64,000 bases of DNA from Bacillota bacterium (GCA_023410595.1 JAEYPO010000032.1:1-64000); one strand, 5' to 3'. Numbered from the stretch's first letter, positions 49,216-57,869 are shown. Made by a program: numbers and translations. Notes: a model not told the origin generated them from the letters alone.

Positions 49216-50717
49216 CTTTTCTTCACCTTCGTTGCAACATAGACGCCCAGCGCAAGTATCGACATAAACTCAAGCCGCGCCAGCCACATGATCAGTATAT
49301 AGGACAGCTTCAATACGGCAGGCATGGCGGCGCTTGTGAGCCCAATACTGAGCCCCACATTACCCGTGACAGAAGCGGATTCAAAAGCAGCCTCCGCAAA
49401 CGTATAACCGCAGAGCATTCCAGCCAACGTTCCCAGCGTAAAAGTCACGATGTATGCAAACACAATCAGAAATGCGCTTCGCACCACCTTATCCTCCAGC
49501 ACGACATCCTTGATATGGTGATACTTTTTAACGGATATCGCAGACTCGGGTAACACCATCTGATGGATATCCTTCTTAAAAGCATTAAAGATGATGCCGA
49601 TACGCAACGCTTTGAAACCGCCTGCCGTCGAGCAGGCGCTGCCGCCAAACAGCATCGCCAGTATAATCCCAAACAGCGCAATGTCTCCCCACTCATAGTA
49701 AAACTGACGGGCATAGATGGTCATAAAGCCGGTCGTCGTATGGCCGGATATCAGCTGATAAAATCCCTTGCGGAACATAGAGACTGCATCGGTGTAAATA
49801 CCATTCTGCAGTAAACCTAGTGTGGTGATGAGGATCAGCACGGTGACCGTAATGGTAAAGGTCACCGTCTCAATATTCCGCCGCAGTTCACCTTTCTTAC
49901 GCGTCATAACGGCGTAGTGTAGAGCGAAGTTAAACGAGCCGATGATAAAGAACATTATCGTGACGATTTCATAAAAGGCGCTGTGATAATAGAGAATGTT
50001 CTGAGACATGGGCGCAAAGCCTCCCGTGCTCCAGGCAGACATGAATATCCATAGGCCGTGAACAAACGCCCGGTCAATTGGCATGCCCGCCGCAATACCG
50101 GCAATCCATTGCGCAAGGGTGCCGACGCCCAGATAGATAAGGCTGATCAGCCAGATATGCCTTGCTGTGCTGACGGCGTTTGGCATCAGCCGTTCGTCTT
50201 TAGCTTCGCCCACATACATTTTATATGCGCCGTTGGTACCCTTGACCAGAAAAGTCAGTGCCAGCACTACCATGCCCTGCCCACCCACAAAGGTTAAAAG
50301 ATGGCGCCACATGTTAACGCCGTTTGAAATGTGGTCCATGTCTTGAATCAGCGCCAGTCCGGTGGTTGTGAAGCCGCTCATCACATCAAAGCAGCAGTCC
50401 AAGTAAGACAGATAATTGCCGCTTAAATAATAGGGCAGTGCGCACAGCAGCATTCCTGCAAACCACGAACCGGCGGCAACAATCATGCCTTCTCCCCAAC
50501 TAAGCCGTTGATGTCTGTATTTATTGAATGCCAACATCATAGAGCCGCCAAGAATCAGCGCGATGGAACTGCTGATAACAAAATCGTATAGTATATCCCA
50601 TTCGGCATACACTGCCGAGACCAGAATCGGGATAAATTGTATTGCGCCGAGCCCGATGATGACAACACCAATAAAATAGCAGATCGGGTACAATCGGCTC
50701 ACATGTTTCTCTATCAT
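49194..50717 (-). CDS. trkH: TrkH/KtrB-type potassium uptake channel
   Basis: This 507-residue membrane protein has about ten helices in four M1-P-M2 repeats, the plan of the SKT K+ channel family. Filter regions are visible as GFTTTGLAL, WSTGGFAP, GHTTTGFMT and SVTGNVGLS, with Gly at the ion-selective positions. The start is ATG 50717, five residues into the open frame, because GAGGGG is four bases upstream. The earlier GTG is inside that site. It needs TrkA-type RCK partners, which are the next two upstream genes. Confidence 0.92.
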   Translation of the reverse strand: MIEKHVSRLYPICYFIGVVIIGLGAIQFIPILVSAVYAEWDILYDFVISSSIALILGGSMMLAFNKYRHQRLSWGEGMIVAAGSWFAGMLLCALPYYLSGNYLSYLDCCFDVMSGFTTTGLALIQDMDHISNGVNMWRHLLTFVGGQGMVVLALTFLVKGTNGAYKMYVGEAKDERLMPNAVSTARHIWLISLIYLGVGTLAQWIAGIAAGMPIDRAFVHGLWIFMSAWSTGGFAPMSQNILYYHSAFYEIVTIMFFIIGSFNFALHYAVMTRKKGELRRNIETVTFTITVTVLILITTLGLLQNGIYTDAVSMFRKGFYQLISGHTTTGFMTIYARQFYYEWGDIALFGIILAMLFGGSACSTAGGFKALRIGIIFNAFKKDIHQMVLPESAISVKKYHHIKDVVLEDKVVRSAFLIVFAYIVTFTLGTLAGMLCGYTFAEAAFESASVTGNVGLSIGLTSAAMPAVLKLSYILIMWLARLEFMSILALGVYVATKVKKRCERKFL

Positions 50718-50725
50718 AAAACCCC

Positions 50726-50827
50726 TCACAAAGCCAGCATAGAAATCAGAAACCCGATGAGTATCAATACCCCGGCAAAAATGATTTCGGCGATAACGCC
50801 GGATGCATAACTCAGTACTTTTTTCAT
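50726..50827 (-). CDS. 33-residue single-helix membrane peptide between trkA and trkH
   Basis: This gene is below usual annotation length. ATG 50827 has GGGGG five bases upstream. The sequence reads MKKVLSYASGVIAEIIF then GVLILIGFLISMLAL and stop (TGA 50728-50726). It has one predicted membrane helix (about residues 10-33) and a basic N-terminus. The stop overlaps the SD region of trkH (8 bases to its ATG), so it is translationally linked. By position it recalls KdpF, the 29-residue subunit of Kdp, but no sequence relation is shown. Coding likelihood is supported by SD, spacing and composition. Confidence 0.7.
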   Translation of the reverse strand: MKKVLSYASGVIAEIIFAGVLILIGFLISMLAL

Positions 50828-50839
50828 ACTAGCCCCCTG

Positions 50840-51505
50840 CTAACCCAAGAAATACGAAGCCACCATCGGCATATTGCCTTCGTTCGTCAATGCCACCACA
50901 ATATCACCTGACATGATTTGCGTTTGCCCGTTGGGTATGATGGCTTCCTTATCCCTCACCACAGAGATCAATATTGTTCCTTTGGGTATACTCAAAGCCT
51001 CAACCTTTTTCCCCACTGATAACGACGTCTCCGCCACCGCAAATTCTCTGATGCGCACATCCCCGACCCTTTCCGCCAGCATGCGGTTGATGCCTGCCCA
51101 GTCCACTTCCTGTTCAATGATATCCGCGATATGAGCGGTACTGCTGACTGTTGAATCTACCCCCAAACGCTTAAACACATTGATGTTTTTCGGATTATTA
51201 ACACGGGCAATTGTTCGCGCCACGCCAAAATAGTTTTTAGCCAGCTGGCAGGCGACAAGATTGTTCTGATCGTGCCCGGTCACCGCAATCAACAAATCCG
51301 CTTTTTCGATTTCCGCATCCTTGAGATACTTGATGTCTGTACCATCGCCATGGATCAGTCCGACGCCAAGGTCAATAAGCTCGCAGGCGATCTTCTCACA
51401 TAGCTGACTGTCTTCCTCGATAAGCATGATACGGTGCTTCTCAGGCGCCAGCGTTTTCGCGAGATAGTAACCCACCTTTCCGCCGCCCACGATGATTATA
51501 TACAT
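50840..51505 (-). CDS. trkA: TrkA-family RCK regulatory subunit (first of two)
   Basis: This 221-residue cytoplasmic protein has an N-terminal Rossmann domain (MYIIIVGGGKVGYYLAKTL, GxGxxG) that binds NAD(H) or ATP and a C-terminal RCK_C domain (about residues 135-215, LSVGKKVEALSIPKGTILISVV). Such subunits form the gating ring of TrkH/KtrB. GGAAGGTG precedes ATG 51505. It overlaps the next upstream TrkA gene end by 10 bases. Two distinct TrkA genes in one operon suggest a hetero-oligomeric ring. Confidence 0.9.
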   Translation of the reverse strand: MYIIIVGGGKVGYYLAKTLAPEKHRIMLIEEDSQLCEKIACELIDLGVGLIHGDGTDIKYLKDAEIEKADLLIAVTGHDQNNLVACQLAKNYFGVARTIARVNNPKNINVFKRLGVDSTVSSTAHIADIIEQEVDWAGINRMLAERVGDVRIREFAVAETSLSVGKKVEALSIPKGTILISVVRDKEAIIPNGQTQIMSGDIVVALTNEGNMPMVASYFLG

Positions 51506-52125
51506 GCTGCTTCACCTTCCTGCTCGGCATATTCAGGAATTACAAGCGAGTCGTCCTCAAACATGACCGTTTTGGCGCAGGCTAATTGAAAACTACCTTT
51601 TCTGATTATACCGAATACAAATGGTTCTTTCATTTCAGACAAGCTCTTGCCCCAAAACCGCCTTGCGGGCCTCATGATGCGAAAGCGGACAGTCGTGCCG
51701 CCAATATCAATGGCTGCAAACTCGCTCGGCGGAATCAACATGTTTTTGAGTCTGTCAACCGCCAGCGTCGTCGGACAGATCGTCGTCAGTTCCATCCTCT
51801 TAAACACCATTTCTCGTTCAGGATCATATAAACGTGTAATTACGATGGGAACATGAAATAAGTCCCGCGCGATTTCAGACACCATCACATTCATATTGTC
51901 GTCGTTTGTGACTGCCACCAGCGCGTCCGCTTTTTCAATACCCGCGCTGCGTAGCACATCCTCATCAATCGGCATGCCTGTTATGGTCACGCCATTAAAC
52001 CCAGAACCGAGAATGTCAAAATTGTTTGGGCCGCTGTCGATAACCACGACGTCGTGATTTTCCTCAGAAAGCAGCAACGCAAGATTAGAACCGATTTTTC
52101 TGCAGCCCACTATGATGATATACAT
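51496..52125 (-). CDS. TrkA-family RCK regulatory subunit (second, divergent)
   Basis: This 209-residue protein has an RCK_N domain (MYIIIVGCRKIGSNLALLL) in which the glycine loop is GCRKIG instead of GGGKVG, so nucleotide binding may differ. The RCK_C part is shorter and divergent (TVRFRIMRPARRFWGKSLSEMK). The start is ATG 52125 with GGGAG eight bases upstream. An in-frame GTG three codons earlier lies within that site. It overlaps the first TrkA gene by 10 bases and follows the TPR gene by 18 bases. Confidence 0.85.
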   Translation of the reverse strand: MYIIIVGCRKIGSNLALLLSEENHDVVVIDSGPNNFDILGSGFNGVTITGMPIDEDVLRSAGIEKADALVAVTNDDNMNVMVSEIARDLFHVPIVITRLYDPEREMVFKRMELTTICPTTLAVDRLKNMLIPPSEFAAIDIGGTTVRFRIMRPARRFWGKSLSEMKEPFVFGIIRKGSFQLACAKTVMFEDDSLVIPEYAEQEGEAACI

Positions 52126-52143
52126 ATCATTCACTCCCTTTAG

Positions 52144-52536
52144 CTATACAGTCCCGAGCCCTTGACGACCCAAGTCGGAAACAGCCTTATCAGTATGCTT
52201 TGCTTCCTTCTCTTCTTGAAGCTCAACACCGTAATCAAATTTTCGGCTGACAGGGCCCCATACAAATTCAACAAGCCTTTCTAAGTTGCGGCATGCGGGT
52301 TTATAAGTCGGGTCAAGCGCATAAGCCGCCCGGTAATGCTTACGGGCAGTGTTGTCATCGCCCTTCAACTCGAAGAATATGCCGAGAAGATTGTGCGGCT
52401 CAGCGGCTTCTGTGTTCAGTACAAGCGCTTCCTTTATGACCGGCAGTGCTTCATACATACTGCCCATACTCAAGATTTTTGCTGCTTCTTTGACCGCCTC
52501 AGAAAACGGGTCAGGCAAGACAGCTTTTCTTTTCAT
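52144..52536 (-). CDS. Small TPR protein of the potassium operon
   Basis: This 130-residue protein has two to three tetratricopeptide repeats (about residues 12-85, AKILSMGSMYEALPVIKEALVLNTEAAEPHNLLGIFFELKGDDNTARKHYRAAYALDPTYKPACRNLE). These form a helical protein-binding scaffold. A short polar C-terminus follows. It is the first gene of the TPR-trkA-trkA-sORF-trkH-OB operon, which suggests that it binds a system component, perhaps the KdpD-like kinase or TrkA. Confidence 0.75.
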   Translation of the reverse strand: MKRKAVLPDPFSEAVKEAAKILSMGSMYEALPVIKEALVLNTEAAEPHNLLGIFFELKGDDNTARKHYRAAYALDPTYKPACRNLERLVEFVWGPVSRKFDYGVELQEEKEAKHTDKAVSDLGRQGLGTV

Positions 52537-52633
52537 GTTCTTTCAGCCCTCTTTCATATTCTTGGCTGATTTCATGATAGAGCGAAATGTATAAAAACGG
52601 TGTGATGATACATATGGGAGGCATAAAGATTGT

Positions 52634-52658
52634 ATAAAAAAACCGCCGCAGCGGTTAG
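52634..52658 (-). terminator. Intrinsic terminator after the KdpDE-like pair
   Basis: AACCGC and GCGGTT (52656-52651 with 52646-52641) followed by a run of seven T on the minus strand. It separates the two-component genes from the transport operon. Confidence 0.8.
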
Positions 52659-52684
52659 CTCTGATTGTATACGATACGAACAGA

Positions 52685-53371
52685 TTACTCATCCATGATC
52701 CGATAGCCCACACCCACTTCGGTGATTATGTATCTGGGCTGTGCCGTGTCCTTTTCAATTTTGCGGCGCAGATTCCCCATACAGACCCGAAGAGTTTGCG
52801 CATCGTCGGCAACTGAAGCGCCCCAAACTTGGCTGATCAGGAAACGGTGTGTCAGCACTTTTCCGCTGTGCTTGGCCAAAAGGGTGAGAAGATTGTACTC
52901 AGTCGGTGTTAAATGGATAAGCTTGTCATCCAGAGTAACACGACGTTTCTCAAAATCGATCACTAATTGATCCAGCTCAAAAACGGGGGTTGCGGAATCT
53001 GCGACAGTTATGCTTCGACGCAGGGACACGCGAATACGCGCAAGCAGTTCCGGCACTGAAAAGGGTTTTGTTAGATAATCGTCAGCTCCCGCGTCCAGCG
53101 CTTCCACCTTCTCACGTTCATGCCCGCGGGCCGAAACAACAATGATAGGAACGCGCGACCATTCCCTGACCTTTCGGATCACGTCCAAGCCGTCCATATC
53201 CGGCAGGCCAAGGTCGAGTATCACAATATCCGGATTATGTGATGTGATGAGCATCAGTGCGTTTGAGCCGTTCTGGGCCTCCAGGCAACTGTATTTCTGC
53301 GTCTCCAACGAGACCTTAATAAAATGCCTTATCGGTTTTTCATCTTCGGTAATGAGTATCAAAGGTTCCAT
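52685..53371 (-). CDS. KdpE-like OmpR-family response regulator
   Basis: This 228-residue regulator has a receiver domain (residues 3-118, phospho-acceptor Asp in DIVILDLGLPDMDG about 53, Lys in TKPF) and an OmpR-type winged-helix DNA-binding domain (about 130-226, HLTPTEYNLLTLLAKHSGKVLTHRFLI). It is closest in style to KdpE. AAGGAG lies before ATG 53371. It is 3 bases downstream of the kinase gene. It probably controls the adjacent potassium operon. Confidence 0.92.
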   Translation of the reverse strand: MEPLILITEDEKPIRHFIKVSLETQKYSCLEAQNGSNALMLITSHNPDIVILDLGLPDMDGLDVIRKVREWSRVPIIVVSARGHEREKVEALDAGADDYLTKPFSVPELLARIRVSLRRSITVADSATPVFELDQLVIDFEKRRVTLDDKLIHLTPTEYNLLTLLAKHSGKVLTHRFLISQVWGASVADDAQTLRVCMGNLRRKIEKDTAQPRYIITEVGVGYRIMDE

Positions 53372-53374
53372 TCT

Positions 53375-54922
53375 CTACTCCTTTTCCGGCAGGACAAAAC
53401 GAAATACGGCCCCGCCTTCAGGATCGTTATAAGCAGTAATTTTCCCGCCATGCGCCTCCACAATAGATTTACAGATTGCCAGGCCGAGGCCAAATCCGCG
53501 TCGGCCCTGCTTTGCCGATGTATAGAATCTGTCGAAAACAAGGGGCAGTTCCTCATCGGGAATTCCCGGGCCGTTGTCATGAACGGAGAACGCAATATTC
53601 CCGGCTTCTCTTTCGACGACGACGTGAACCTTTGCGTTAGCAGGCGTATGCTTGATCGCGTTATCAAGTAAATTGACGATGACCTGCTCGATGAGTATAC
53701 CTTCAACGGGGATCATGATCAGCTCGTCCGGTATTGAAATGAAGATATCCTTATTTTGTGTCCTTTTCTTGATTCTCTGCACAGCCCCTGCAACCAGTTC
53801 TTCGACGGCTTCCATCTCTTTCTTCAGCATCACCTTGCCTTCGCTGAAGCGCGTCATGCTTAAGATATTATCCACCAGATGATTCAGCCATTCCGCATCG
53901 GTGCAGATTCCTTGCAGAAAATCCTTTCGGACGTCATCTGTCAATAGCTCGTAGTTCTCTTTCACCGTGCTTGCGGCACCCAGTATGCCGGCCAAGGGCG
54001 TTCTTAAGTCATGGGAAACAGAACGAAGCAAATCACCCTTTAATCTTTCGCGCTCAATTTCCAGTTGTGCGCGTTGCTGCCTTTCGTACATCATTTCGCG
54101 TTCTATAACCAGTGCGATTTGTGCGCCGATCGTTTCGGGAAACACCCTCTGGCTTTCGGGTATCTGCGAACCGCTTGGCAAGGCGATCCCGATGACACCC
54201 AATACGCCGCGCTGGCCCTTTATGGGCTGGAAATAGGCGCGGCTATCGCCGAATAGTGATGTCCCCGTTCCGCAAGCATTGCCTGAGCGAAACGCTTCCA
54301 AGCAGGCACTAAGCTCCGTGCCTGAATCAAAGACGTTTTTACCCTCAATATAGCCACCACCCAATTGATTGGTATCCGAAACCGTCACCAAAGCCGAGGT
54401 GCCAAAAAGCTGCGCTATATCCTTTGCGGCAACCTGCGCCACTTCTTTTATATTTCTGATAGCCAGAAGATCACGTTCAAGCTGATACAGCATACGCATT
54501 CTTTTTTCTCTGAGCTCTGCGCGCTTCGTCTCAAACTTGACGCGTGTCGTCAGCGTACTGGTAATCAATGAAACGATCATCATAACGACAAATGTGATTG
54601 GATATTCAGGGCTATATGTCATGAGCGTGTAATATGGCTCTGTGAAAAAGAAATTGAACACGAGAACCGATAAAACTGAAGCGATAATCCCGTAGCTATA
54701 ACCTTGAGTCAAATATGAAACAAGAAGAACGCTCAGCATGTATGTGATGATATAACTGGACTCGTTAAGATGTAATAGTGCCCTGAGGGCGAACGAAATA
54801 AGGGTTGCCAGCGTGACAATACCTATTGTAATCGCCGCATTCTTCAGCACTTGCTTTAAGATATTTGTGGTATCTTTTTCAATATGCTGAAAAGAAAAAT
54901 CATCATACTTTAAACTTTTCAT
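53375..54922 (-). CDS. KdpD-like sensor histidine kinase lacking the N-terminal KdpD domain
   Basis: This 515-residue membrane kinase has four closely spaced helices (about residues 30-120, DUF4118), a GAF-like region (about 160-270), a HisKA dimerisation domain (phospho-His in RSVSHDLRTPLAGILG, about 300) and a HATPase domain (N box VNLLDNAIKHTP, G1 DNGPGIP, G2 GFGLGLAI). Full KdpD has about 900 residues with a KdpD/Usp sensor region, which is absent. The short form resembles KdpD-like kinases linked to Trk systems in Firmicutes. It forms an operon with the response regulator. Confidence 0.9.
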   Translation of the reverse strand: MKSLKYDDFSFQHIEKDTTNILKQVLKNAAITIGIVTLATLISFALRALLHLNESSYIITYMLSVLLVSYLTQGYSYGIIASVLSVLVFNFFFTEPYYTLMTYSPEYPITFVVMMIVSLITSTLTTRVKFETKRAELREKRMRMLYQLERDLLAIRNIKEVAQVAAKDIAQLFGTSALVTVSDTNQLGGGYIEGKNVFDSGTELSACLEAFRSGNACGTGTSLFGDSRAYFQPIKGQRGVLGVIGIALPSGSQIPESQRVFPETIGAQIALVIEREMMYERQQRAQLEIERERLKGDLLRSVSHDLRTPLAGILGAASTVKENYELLTDDVRKDFLQGICTDAEWLNHLVDNILSMTRFSEGKVMLKKEMEAVEELVAGAVQRIKKRTQNKDIFISIPDELIMIPVEGILIEQVIVNLLDNAIKHTPANAKVHVVVEREAGNIAFSVHDNGPGIPDEELPLVFDRFYTSAKQGRRGFGLGLAICKSIVEAHGGKITAYNDPEGGAVFRFVLPEKE

Positions 54923-55140
54923 ATAACCAGCCTGAAGCTTTATTATGTATTATAGCACGCCTTTATATAAAAGAATCAACATATTCCCATTCTTAGGCTC
55001 TATTTAGGCGATCAATCCAGAATCCATGAAAACGGCATAAAAAAGATGCCACCATATAGTACTTGTAATCAGACTTTTTTTCCAAACAAATAGCCGACTT
55101 GCAAAAAGCTAAGGGGCCCCCGCGAAGCGCAGCTTCGTGG

Positions 55141-55215
55141 GGAGAAGGAGGAGCAGGGAGCGTGCGGATGTTTTGTATAAATGCAAAACGGAGCAAAGCC
55201 AAGCTTGCTCCGACG
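55141..55215 (+). repeat. Two-hairpin direct repeat, copy B (right flank of the potassium island)
   Basis: GTTTTGTAT/ATGCAAAAC (55170-55178 with 55181-55189) and CGGAGCAA/TTGCTCCG (55189-55196 with 55205-55212) repeat the two hairpins of copy A, in the same direction, with shared GGAGAA, GGGAGCGTGCG and ATAAATGCAAAACGGAGCAAAG. The gap 54923-55402 holds this element, the hairpin repeat at 55251 and a GTTCGATTCC stretch, and no supported gene. Confidence 0.75.
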
Positions 55216-55250
55216 TGGAGCGGGTGCCGAATCGCTCCGCTCCCTGAATC

Positions 55251-55290
55251 GGGGTCCCCAAAAAGCCGTGAGACTTTTTGGGGTGGCGAG
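55251..55290 (-). repeat. Hairpin repeat element, copy 3 (intergenic, most symmetrical)
   Basis: On the minus strand CCCCAAAAAG, TCTCACGG, CTTTTTGGGG, then ACCCC: a perfect 10-bp stem. The plus-strand frame reads GSPKSRETFWGG. It lies between repeat copy B and tRNA-Gly. Confidence 0.85.
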
Positions 55291-55402
55291 CTCTATCACG
55301 CCGTCTCGCCCGCCTTCATCCGCCACTGGCGGCGGCGGGCTCGCGTTCGATTCCTCCATTATATTTTCAAAACAAATAGCCCCGCATGGGGGCTATTTGT
55401 TT

Positions 55403-55476
55403 TGGAGCGGGTGAAGGGAATCGAACCCTCGTATCTAGCTTGGGAAGCTAGAACTCTGCCATTGAGTTACACCCGC
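55403..55476 (-). tRNA. tRNA-Gly (TCC anticodon)
   Basis: The minus strand reads a cloverleaf with acceptor GCGGGTG/CACCCGC (55476-55470 with 55413-55407), D-arm with AACTCAATGGCAGAGT, anticodon loop CTTCCCA (anticodon TCC), T-arm GGGTTCGATTCCC and encoded CCA (TCCA at 55406-55403). It lies at the right edge of the repeat-bounded potassium island. Confidence 0.97.
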
Positions 55477-55657
55477 AAAGGATGAAAATAATTATAGCAC
55501 ATGCGGGTCATTTTGCAATACCGTTTTTATGTCAAACAGCGTGCGCCGCACACTGGGTGCAAAACGCGCATACATTATTTACGGGAGAACAACGCTCTTT
55601 AAAGATCCATTTATTATCATACCGGCATCGAATTGTTATAGGAAAGGAAGTAAAACA

Positions 55658-56545
55658 ATGGACGATGTAAGCAGTTTATTGCTTGAAGGTTACATATTTG
55701 AGCTTAAAGGTTATTGCTGTGGAGGCAGCCGGACGACGGTGATCATAAGCGTAAAGGGCGACGGCAGCGCGGCGGCGCTCACAGGCTGGATACTTGAGAT
55801 CGACCCTGCAGACCTGGCTGATAAAAAAGACTTAAACCTGCTGTCCTGCGAAAAACGGAAGGGCAACGGCCCGTGGGTGCCCGCGGCCGCTGAAAACACA
55901 ACATACGAGCTCATAGGCGATATAGGTGTTTCGGGAGTCTTAATACAGGAGCGAGTAAACGGGTGGGCAGACAGTCCCGAGACTGAATTCAGGATAGCGC
56001 TGAACGGAGAGATAGACTGCGGCTGCGTCAAGGTAGCTTACCTGTCGGGGGAAGACGTGTTTTGCACTCAGCAGACGCTTACGCCCGCTCCTCCCGAATG
56101 CATAGCGCTAGCCCCTATAGAGAAATCATTTTCCCTGTATATCGTAGTAACGGACGGCTACAGGCCTTTACCCGACAAGGCCAACGTTTCGGTAAGCATG
56201 CGAGGCTTGTTCGTCGGGCATGAGCGGGGAGAATTCAAGACCGAGTACGATCAGTTTTCAGCCGTGAAGAGCGTAAGAACCGAAATTCACGGGACGGTCA
56301 AGATAGCGGCCTCCGTGCCTGTCGAAAACTCTTCTGCCTGCGGCGATGCCGTGGAGGTCTTCGCTTGCGATTGCTTCGAGCTATGCGAAACGATAGGCTA
56401 CTCAAATGAACAATCCGCGTATGGCATCGGCGACATATATATTTACCCGGTAAAGGAGAGCTATGATTTGACGCTCTTAAATTCGCGCAGCGGCAAGTCG
56501 GTCTACCGCCTCGATGGGGACTATATAATCGACTGTATGAGCTGA
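55658..56545 (+). CDS. Protein of unknown function, Cys-rich
   Basis: I do not recognise this 295-residue protein. It starts at ATG 55658 (MDDVSSLLLEGYIFELKG) with AAAGGAAG seven bases upstream. It has no signal peptide or membrane helix and at least ten Cys (GYCCGGS, DCGCVKV, FACDCFELCET). Most of it seems beta-rich. The end (GIGDIYIYPVKESYDLTLLN) resembles nothing known to me. Cys-rich, soluble, beta proteins of Clostridia are sometimes spore-coat or envelope components, but no evidence fixes that here. Confidence 0.6.
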   Translation: MDDVSSLLLEGYIFELKGYCCGGSRTTVIISVKGDGSAAALTGWILEIDPADLADKKDLNLLSCEKRKGNGPWVPAAAENTTYELIGDIGVSGVLIQERVNGWADSPETEFRIALNGEIDCGCVKVAYLSGEDVFCTQQTLTPAPPECIALAPIEKSFSLYIVVTDGYRPLPDKANVSVSMRGLFVGHERGEFKTEYDQFSAVKSVRTEIHGTVKIAASVPVENSSACGDAVEVFACDCFELCETIGYSNEQSAYGIGDIYIYPVKESYDLTLLNSRSGKSVYRLDGDYIIDCMS

Positions 56546-56634
56546 AAAAAGTCTTGAATTATTAAACGCTCAGCATCAGTGAAAAAGTAAGCCGCAGCTA
56601 AACTATAGCCAAAAGCCTGCCGGCTTTTCGGGTA

Positions 56635-56665
56635 CAAAAAACGCTCCGCTGTTTAAGCGAAGCGT
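56635..56665 (-). terminator. Intrinsic terminator after trxA
   Basis: ACGCTTCGCT and AGCGGAGCGT (complement of 56665-56656 with 56650-56641) pair with one G:U, and six T follow on the minus strand. Two more small hairpins (56611-56628 and about 56669-56690) lie nearby. Confidence 0.75.
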
Positions 56666-56741
56666 AAACCCCCAGGCAAATGCCTGAGGGCTCATCGCAT
56701 TTCAAGAAGGACGTTTGGGCCGCGGCATAAGTTGGAGGGCC

Positions 56742-57062
56742 TTATACCGCGAGAGCCTTGTCTAGTATATCCTCGTAGTACTTCTGCGGCCTCACGCCTA
56801 CCGCGCTCTCCACAACCTTGCCGTTCTTTATCACAAACACGCTGGGGATACTCATGATGCCGAACTGCTCGGCAAGCGAACGCTGTTCGTCTATGTTTAC
56901 CTTGCCTATAACCGCTTTCCCTTCATATTTCTTGCTTATGCTGTCTATCGAAGGCGCTATCATCTTGCAAGGCCCGCACCATGATGCCCAGAAGTCCAAA
57001 AGCACCGGCTTATCCGTGTTCATTATTTCCTTAAAGTTATCCGTTGTTACGCTCTTTGCCAT
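56742..57062 (-). CDS. trxA: Thioredoxin
   Basis: This 106-residue thioredoxin reduces protein disulfides. It has the active site WASWCGPCKM (about residues 26-35) and the cis-Pro in IMSIPSVFVI (about 73). GGGAGA precedes ATG 57062. It is monocistronic, with its own terminator and 93 bases from the Crp/Fnr gene upstream. No thioredoxin reductase is nearby. Confidence 0.96.
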   Translation of the reverse strand: MAKSVTTDNFKEIMNTDKPVLLDFWASWCGPCKMIAPSIDSISKKYEGKAVIGKVNIDEQRSLAEQFGIMSIPSVFVIKNGKVVESAVGVRPQKYYEDILDKALAV

Positions 57063-57155
57063 ATTGATCTCCCTTTCTTTGTTGTTATAATTTATTTTCG
57101 TTTCCGCAATTAAAGAATATAATACGGCAAAGTATTTATCTGTGATTTTGTTACG

Positions 57156-57779
57156 TTAGCATAAAATAATTTTTCCGCGCTCCAGCCGCAAGAGGCCCTT
57201 CTCTGCCATCTTTTTAAGCTGCCTTGTTATGACCTCCCTTGATGAGCCAATGTCCACAGCCATCTTTTCATGCGTTACTTTTACCACTCCCGCGTCGCCC
57301 GCCTTTTGCCGCAAGTATTCGAGTATGCGTTCCTCGATGCTTGAAAACACCAGCATCTCTATCGTTTCCATCGTGGTGACAAGCTTTTGCGCGAGCTCGT
57401 TGAACATATACGTCCTAAAGGGCTGGCTCCTGCTGAACAGCTTCCCGAATATCTCGGGCGGTATTATGAGCAGCGTACTTGGCTTTTCGGCTTCGATGGA
57501 GAAATCGTACTGCGTGTCGCCCATGGCGCAGACTGCGGCTAGCAGGCATATCTCCCCTTCGTTTATCCTGTAAAGCGTCACTTCCCTCCCCTTATCGGAT
57601 ATCCGGAAGAGCCTGAGCCTGCCCTTTACTATCATAGGCACGCCGTTGCAGCGCGTATTATCACCCGTCATTATCTGCCCCGGCGACAGCTCCTTTTTTA
57701 AAACGGTATCCCTAAGAAGCGCTTTGTCCGCTTCGGCCATGTTGTCATAGAAATCGAATACTTCAAGATAATCTTTCAT
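57156..57779 (-). CDS. Crp/Fnr family transcriptional regulator
   Basis: This 207-residue protein has an N-terminal cyclic-nucleotide-binding-like beta barrel (about residues 20-115, PGQIMTGDNTRCNGVPMIVKGRLRLFR) and a C-terminal HTH_Crp domain (about 140-205, VTHEKMAVDIGSSREVITRQLKKMAEKGLL). It lacks the N-terminal Cys cluster of Fnr, so it probably senses a small molecule rather than oxygen. GGGG lies before ATG 57779. It could regulate trxA next door, but no operator was identified. Confidence 0.9.
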   Translation of the reverse strand: MKDYLEVFDFYDNMAEADKALLRDTVLKKELSPGQIMTGDNTRCNGVPMIVKGRLRLFRISDKGREVTLYRINEGEICLLAAVCAMGDTQYDFSIEAEKPSTLLIIPPEIFGKLFSRSQPFRTYMFNELAQKLVTTMETIEMLVFSSIEERILEYLRQKAGDAGVVKVTHEKMAVDIGSSREVITRQLKKMAEKGLLRLERGKIILC

Positions 57780-57869
57780 GGATACCCCCTAAAAACTTTT
57801 TCCCTTCGTACTGATTATACTGCCAAAACCGCATATTATCCAGCCGATAAAGCGTTTTATGCGCTATAT

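Noticed and set aside
55331..55350. tRNA remnant (GTTCGATTCC) in the repeat region
   Set aside because: Only a T-arm-like decamer is present. No acceptor, D or anticodon arm can be paired around it.
55069..55485. Overlapping frames of 77-128 codons between the KdpD-like gene and tRNA-Gly
   Set aside because: They run through two repeat elements and the tRNA gene, without ribosome binding sites or protein-like composition.
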